DNA of 64,000 nucleotides, from positions 22,912 through 86,911 of the forward strand of contig CAYYRN010000003.1 of the NCBI GenBank assembly GCA_964474295.1. The letters are read 5' to 3'. Position 1 is the first letter of the stretch. Each line of letters begins with the position of its first letter. The notes under the pieces are model-generated. The model worked only from the letters and a program-made list of their open reading frames with translations. It was not told the DNA's origin and did no database searches. The translations under genes were made by a program, and so were the position numbers. Of the stretch, positions 60,587-64,000 are shown in pieces. The stretch comes from SIG575 sp964474295 (GTDB lineage Bacteria; Bacillota; Clostridia; Oscillospirales; Acutalibacteraceae).

Positions 60587-62035
60587 ATGAGTTTGAAAGC
60601 AGCAAACAAAGTCGAAACAAATGTTTATTCTGTTGAGGTTGAAATTTCCGCAGAACAGCTCAAAGAAGCTACTGTAAAAGCTTACAACCAAAACAAGAAA
60701 AAAATCACACTTCCCGGCTTCCGTAAGGGCAAGGCTCCCAAAGGAATGATTGAGAAGATGTACGGTGAAAACTTCTTCTATGAGGATGCACTCGACATTC
60801 TCTATCCCGAAGTTGTAGGCAACGCAATTGACGAAGCAAAGCTTGAAATCGTTGCGGCTCCCTATGATGTTGAAGTCACAAAGCTTGACAAGGACGGTGC
60901 GGCACTTACACTTAAAGTTGTTGTAAAGCCCGAAGTTGAACTCGGTGAATACAAAGGCCTTAAAGCCGAAAAAGAATCTTCCGATGCAACAGACGAAGAA
61001 GTTGAAAACGAAATCAAGAACCTTCTTGAAAGAAATTCACGTCTTATAACTGTTGAGGACAGAGCTGTTCAGACAGGCGACATTGCCGACATTAACTTTG
61101 AAGGCTTTGTTGACGGCGTTGCGTTTGACGGCGGCAAGGGCGAAAACTTTGACCTCGAAATCGGTTCGGGCCAGTTCATTCCCGGCTTTGAAGACCAGAT
61201 TGTCGGTCACAATGCAGGAGAAGAATTTGATGTTAACGTAACTTTCCCGACAGAATACGCTCCCGAACTTGCAGGCAAGGATGCAACATTCAAGGTTAAG
61301 GTTAACGAAATCAAATCAAAAGAATATCCCGAACTTGATGACGAATTTGCAAAGGATGTAAGCGAATTTGACACACTCGATGAGCTTAAAGCAGATATCA
61401 AAGCAAAAATCGGTGAAAGCAAAGCACAGCACGCAAAGGATGCTTTTGAATCAGCACTTCTCAAGCAGATTTGCGAGGGCGTAAAGGCTGAAATTCCGCA
61501 GGTTATGATTGATAACAAGGCTGAGGAAATGAAGCAGCAGACAGAACAGCAGATGGCACAGCAGGGACTTGCACTTGACGTTTATCTTCAGTATATGGGC
61601 CTTACAATGGAAAAATATATGGAAGACGTTAAAGCACAGGCTGAAATTCAGGTTAAAACACGTCTTGCACTTGAAAAGATTGTCGAAGTTGAAAACATCG
61701 AAGCTACCGATGCGGATGTTGATGCTGAATTTGCAAAATATGCGGAAATGTACAAGATGGATGTTGATACACTCAAAAAGTTTATCAACCCCGAAGAACT
61801 CAAAAAGGATCTTGCAATCGGCAAGGCAGTAGATTTTGTTGTAGAAAACGCAAAAGTAGGCAAGCCCGCAGCAAAGAAAGCAACAAAAAAGGCGGCTGAC
61901 GGCGAAGAGAAGCCCGCAAAGAAAACAACGGCAAAAAAATCAACAGCTAAAAAGTCCGAAGACGGCGAAACAAAAACGGCAAAAAAACCCGCTGCAAAGA
62001 AAACAACAAAGAAAAAGGCGGAAGACGCTGAATAA
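60587..62035 (+). CDS. tig: trigger factor with a lysine/alanine-rich C-terminal tail
   Basis: Ribosome-bound chaperone and prolyl isomerase for nascent chains. 482 residues: N-terminal ribosome-binding domain with 'LPGFRKGKAPKGMIEK' near 43, the FKBP domain with 'FDGGKGENFDLEIGSGQF' near 185, and the C-terminal chaperone domain (about 270-420). After that comes a tail of about 57 residues (426-482) with 20 lysines in repeats such as 'KPAAKKATKK', 'KTTAKKSTAKK' and 'KPAAKKTTKKK', like the tails of histone H1 or HU proteins. Such a tail is not part of ordinary trigger factor and could bind rRNA or DNA. A GGAGG site precedes the ATG; clpP starts 58 bases after its stop. Confidence 0.95.
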   Translation: MSLKAANKVETNVYSVEVEISAEQLKEATVKAYNQNKKKITLPGFRKGKAPKGMIEKMYGENFFYEDALDILYPEVVGNAIDEAKLEIVAAPYDVEVTKLDKDGAALTLKVVVKPEVELGEYKGLKAEKESSDATDEEVENEIKNLLERNSRLITVEDRAVQTGDIADINFEGFVDGVAFDGGKGENFDLEIGSGQFIPGFEDQIVGHNAGEEFDVNVTFPTEYAPELAGKDATFKVKVNEIKSKEYPELDDEFAKDVSEFDTLDELKADIKAKIGESKAQHAKDAFESALLKQICEGVKAEIPQVMIDNKAEEMKQQTEQQMAQQGLALDVYLQYMGLTMEKYMEDVKAQAEIQVKTRLALEKIVEVENIEATDADVDAEFAKYAEMYKMDVDTLKKFINPEELKKDLAIGKAVDFVVENAKVGKPAAKKATKKAADGEEKPAKKTTAKKSTAKKSEDGETKTAKKPAAKKTTKKKAEDAE

Positions 62036-62093
62036 TTCGGTTTAAAGCGACCCAAAATCAAAAATGAAATGTCAGTTAGGAGGCATCATAATT

Positions 62094-62675
62094 ATGAGCT
62101 TAGTACCATATGTAGTAGAACAAACAAACAGAGGAGAACGTTCATACGATATTTTTTCACGTCTTTTGAGTGACAGAATTATCGTTCTTTCAGATGAAGT
62201 TAACGACGCAACGGCAAGCATTGTTGTGGCACAGCTTCTTTTTCTTGAAGGTCAGGATGCCGATAAAGACATCAGCCTTTACATCAACAGTCCGGGCGGT
62301 TCGGTAACAGCCGGCCTTGCAATTTACGACACAATGCAGTATATCAAATGTGATGTTTCGACAATATGTATGGGTATGGCTGCAAGTATGGGTGCATTTT
62401 TGCTCTCGTCCGGTGCAAAAGGCAAAAGATTTGCACTCCCCAACAGCGAAATTATGATTCATCAGCCTTTGGGCGGTGCAAAGGGTCAGGCAACCGAAAT
62501 TGAAATTGCGGCAAAGCATATTCTTAAAACAAAAGAAAACCTTAACAGAATCCTTTCCGAGAATACGGGCAAACCGATTGAGGTTATCGCAAGGGATACT
62601 GACAGAGATAATTTCATGAGCGCACAGGAAGCTATGGAATACGGTCTTATAGATAAGGTTATTTCTAAGAGATAA
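62094..62675 (+). CDS. clpP: ATP-dependent Clp protease proteolytic subunit
   Basis: Serine peptidase of the ClpXP/ClpCP proteases. 193 residues with the triad Ser98 in 'GMAASMGAF', His123 in 'MIHQPLGG' and Asp172 in 'DRDNF'. The N-terminus 'LVPYVVEQTNRGERSYDI' is the usual form with a short propeptide. The ATG at 62094 is chosen because TTAGGAGG lies ten bases upstream; an in-frame ATG ten codons earlier has no site. The tig-clpP-clpX order is the standard one. Confidence 0.97.
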   Translation: MSLVPYVVEQTNRGERSYDIFSRLLSDRIIVLSDEVNDATASIVVAQLLFLEGQDADKDISLYINSPGGSVTAGLAIYDTMQYIKCDVSTICMGMAASMGAFLLSSGAKGKRFALPNSEIMIHQPLGGAKGQATEIEIAAKHILKTKENLNRILSENTGKPIEVIARDTDRDNFMSAQEAMEYGLIDKVISKR

Positions 62676-62689
62676 TTGGAGTATTTTTT

Positions 62690-63952
62690 ATGGCGAAAAA
62701 TGATGGCTCAAAAAGTTCCGTCTTTTGTTCGTTCTGCGGCAAAAGTCAGGCACAGGTGCGTAGAATGATAGCCGGTAACGGTGTTTATATCTGTGATGAA
62801 TGTGTAGACCTTTGCCGTGCCATTGTCGAAGAAGAAGTCGGTTCCAAACAAAAACCGAACAAAAGCAAACCGACACCCAAAGCTTCACTGCCGAAACCCC
62901 GTGAAATCAAGGAAAAGCTTGATGAATACGTCATCGGTCAGGAAGATGCCAAAAAAGTTTTGAGTGTTGCCGTTTACAACCATTACAAGCGTATAAATTC
63001 CGTTGATGACGGCGATGTCGATATCCAAAAGAGCAACGTTATTATGCTCGGCTCAACAGGTGTGGGAAAAACAATGCTGGCACAAACACTTGCCAAAATT
63101 TTGGATGTGCCCTTTGCCATAGCCGATGCCACAACGTTGACCGAGGCGGGATATGTCGGTGAAGATGTTGAAAACATTCTTTTAAGGCTTATACAGGCGG
63201 CGGATTTTGACGTTGAAAAAGCCGAAAGAGGCATTATCTACGTTGATGAAATCGACAAAATCGCAAGAAAGTCGGAAAACCCGTCAATTACAAGAGACGT
63301 AAGCGGCGAGGGTGTTCAGCAGGCACTTTTGAAAATTCTTGAAGGCACTGTGGCAAACGTTCCTCCGCAGGGAGGAAGAAAACATCCGCAGCAGCAGTTT
63401 ATCCAAATTGACACGACAAATATTTTGTTCATCTGCGGCGGTGCTTTTGACGGAATCGAAAAAATAATCGAAAAGCGTACCGGAAACAATGGGGTTCTCG
63501 GATTCGGTGCCGATGTTAAAGGCAAAAAAGAGAAAAAGTCCGATAACATCAGAAACAAGGTTATTCACCAAGACCTCGTAAAATTCGGACTTATCCCCGA
63601 AATTGTGGGAAGACTTCCGATTGTTACGGTTCTTCAAGAGCTTGATGAATCGGCACTTGTCAGAATAATGTCAGAGCCGAAAAACGCACTTGTAAAGCAG
63701 TATAAAAAGCTTTTCGGTATGGATGACGTTGAGCTTATATTCGATGATGACGCACTTTGTGCAATTGCCGAAAAGACGCTCGAAAAAGAAACGGGTGCAA
63801 GAGGTCTTCGTTCGATTACCGAGAACATTCTGCTTCCCGTGATGTACGATATTCCCTCCGAGGGCAATGTTCAAAGCGTGCAAATTACAAAAGAGTGCGT
63901 TGAAAACGGAGCAAAGCCGATTGTGATTTTTAAAGAAAAAACGGAAGAATAA
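62690..63952 (+). CDS. clpX: ATP-dependent Clp protease ATP-binding subunit ClpX
   Basis: AAA+ unfoldase that feeds ClpP. 420 residues: zinc-binding domain with Cys13, Cys16, Cys35 and Cys38 ('CSFC' and 'CDEC'), Walker A 'GSTGVGKTML' near 120, Walker B 'IIYVDEIDKIA' near 181, the pore-loop 'GYVGEDVE' near 150, sensor 'RLP' region near 305 and the C-terminal lid with 'ETGARGLRSITENILLPVMY' near 369-388. TTGGAG precedes the ATG, 14 bases after clpP. A terminator follows. Confidence 0.97.
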   Translation: MAKNDGSKSSVFCSFCGKSQAQVRRMIAGNGVYICDECVDLCRAIVEEEVGSKQKPNKSKPTPKASLPKPREIKEKLDEYVIGQEDAKKVLSVAVYNHYKRINSVDDGDVDIQKSNVIMLGSTGVGKTMLAQTLAKILDVPFAIADATTLTEAGYVGEDVENILLRLIQAADFDVEKAERGIIYVDEIDKIARKSENPSITRDVSGEGVQQALLKILEGTVANVPPQGGRKHPQQQFIQIDTTNILFICGGAFDGIEKIIEKRTGNNGVLGFGADVKGKKEKKSDNIRNKVIHQDLVKFGLIPEIVGRLPIVTVLQELDESALVRIMSEPKNALVKQYKKLFGMDDVELIFDDDALCAIAEKTLEKETGARGLRSITENILLPVMYDIPSEGNVQSVQITKECVENGAKPIVIFKEKTEE

Positions 63953-63963
63953 TTGTTAAGTTG

Positions 63964-63998
63964 TGCGATGTAAAACACAGTTTTTACATCGCATTTTT
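63964..63998 (+). terminator. intrinsic terminator after clpX
   Basis: Perfect 12-bp stem (63964-63975 with 63982-63993), six-base loop and TTTTT tail. Its GATGTAAAA/TTTTACATC core is a variant of the hairpins at 22701, 33231 and 56102. Confidence 0.9.
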
Positions 63999-64000
63999 AT

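Noticed and set aside
1..64000. CRISPR arrays, tRNA/rRNA genes, insertion sequences, prophage or integrase genes
   Set aside because: No regular direct repeats with spacers, no cloverleaf-like sequence with CCA, no transposase or integrase motif was seen on either strand.

Overview
The window looks like a chromosome segment of a low-GC Gram-positive bacterium of the class Clostridia, probably a gut-associated member of the Eubacteriales/Oscillospiraceae. The grounds are the gene content (AddAB rather than RecBCD, RNase Y, YmdB, RbgA, the sporulation protease SpoIVB, the paired TIGR03960/TIGR03936 proteins), the near-consensus sigma-A promoters with 17-base spacers, strong AGGAGG ribosome sites, and accessory glycoside hydrolases and a BspA-type leucine-rich-repeat protein typical of gut anaerobes. 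No rRNA, tRNA, CRISPR array, transposon or prophage gene was recognised. No stretch longer than 300 bases lacks a gene.

Layout. 1-688: 5' part of a PLP aminotransferase (minus). 824-7010: one plus-strand operon of an unknown protein, ddl, a YwiB/DUF1934 protein, argS, a GlmU-like protein with a degenerate uridylyltransferase half, and pth, closed by a terminator. 7023-8063: galM (minus). 8173-15996: an operon of a double-FHA membrane protein, FtsW/RodA, a class B PBP, an ABC ATPase, a giant coiled-coil FtsX permease and a DUF3006 protein; the first three recall the mycobacterial FHA-rodA-pbpA cell-wall cluster. 16128-19541: a divergent minus-strand operon of GtrA, a GH3-family acyl-adenylating enzyme and a DUF819 membrane protein. 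19619-22740: MFS transporter plus LRR protein. 22758-22946: a previously hidden 38-residue peptide gene (minus) with its own ribosome site and promoter. 22968-25592: a GNAT acetyltransferase fused to a GH78 rhamnosidase (minus). 25723-26943: spoIVB without spo0A beside it. 27043-30312: ADP-ribosylglycohydrolase and glmS (minus).

From 30455 almost everything is on the plus strand and mostly housekeeping: a propeller-like membrane-anchored protein, rny and ymdB (RNA turnover), a peptide-binding lipoprotein, addB-addA (recombinational repair), rpmE, a YigZ protein, a dGTPase-like HD protein, dnaG-rpoD (the macromolecular synthesis pair), then a secreted GH43-like enzyme and an intracellular GH67/GH20-like hydrolase inserted before the TIGR03960/TIGR03936 pair, rplS with a structured leader, two signal peptidases, rbgA, rnhB, yraN, an M19 dipeptidase, thrC, a DUF1540 mini-protein (minus), a phosphoesterase, and finally tig-clpP-clpX (protein folding and proteolysis).

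The items most worth follow-up are the 38-residue peptide gene, the GNAT-GH78 fusion, the GlmU pseudo-uridylyltransferase, the GtrA-GH3-DUF819 operon, the FHA/FtsW/PBP/coiled-coil-permease cluster, the histone-like tail on trigger factor, and a family of related terminator hairpins that recurs through the window. All assignments are by reading the sequence; no database search was run.
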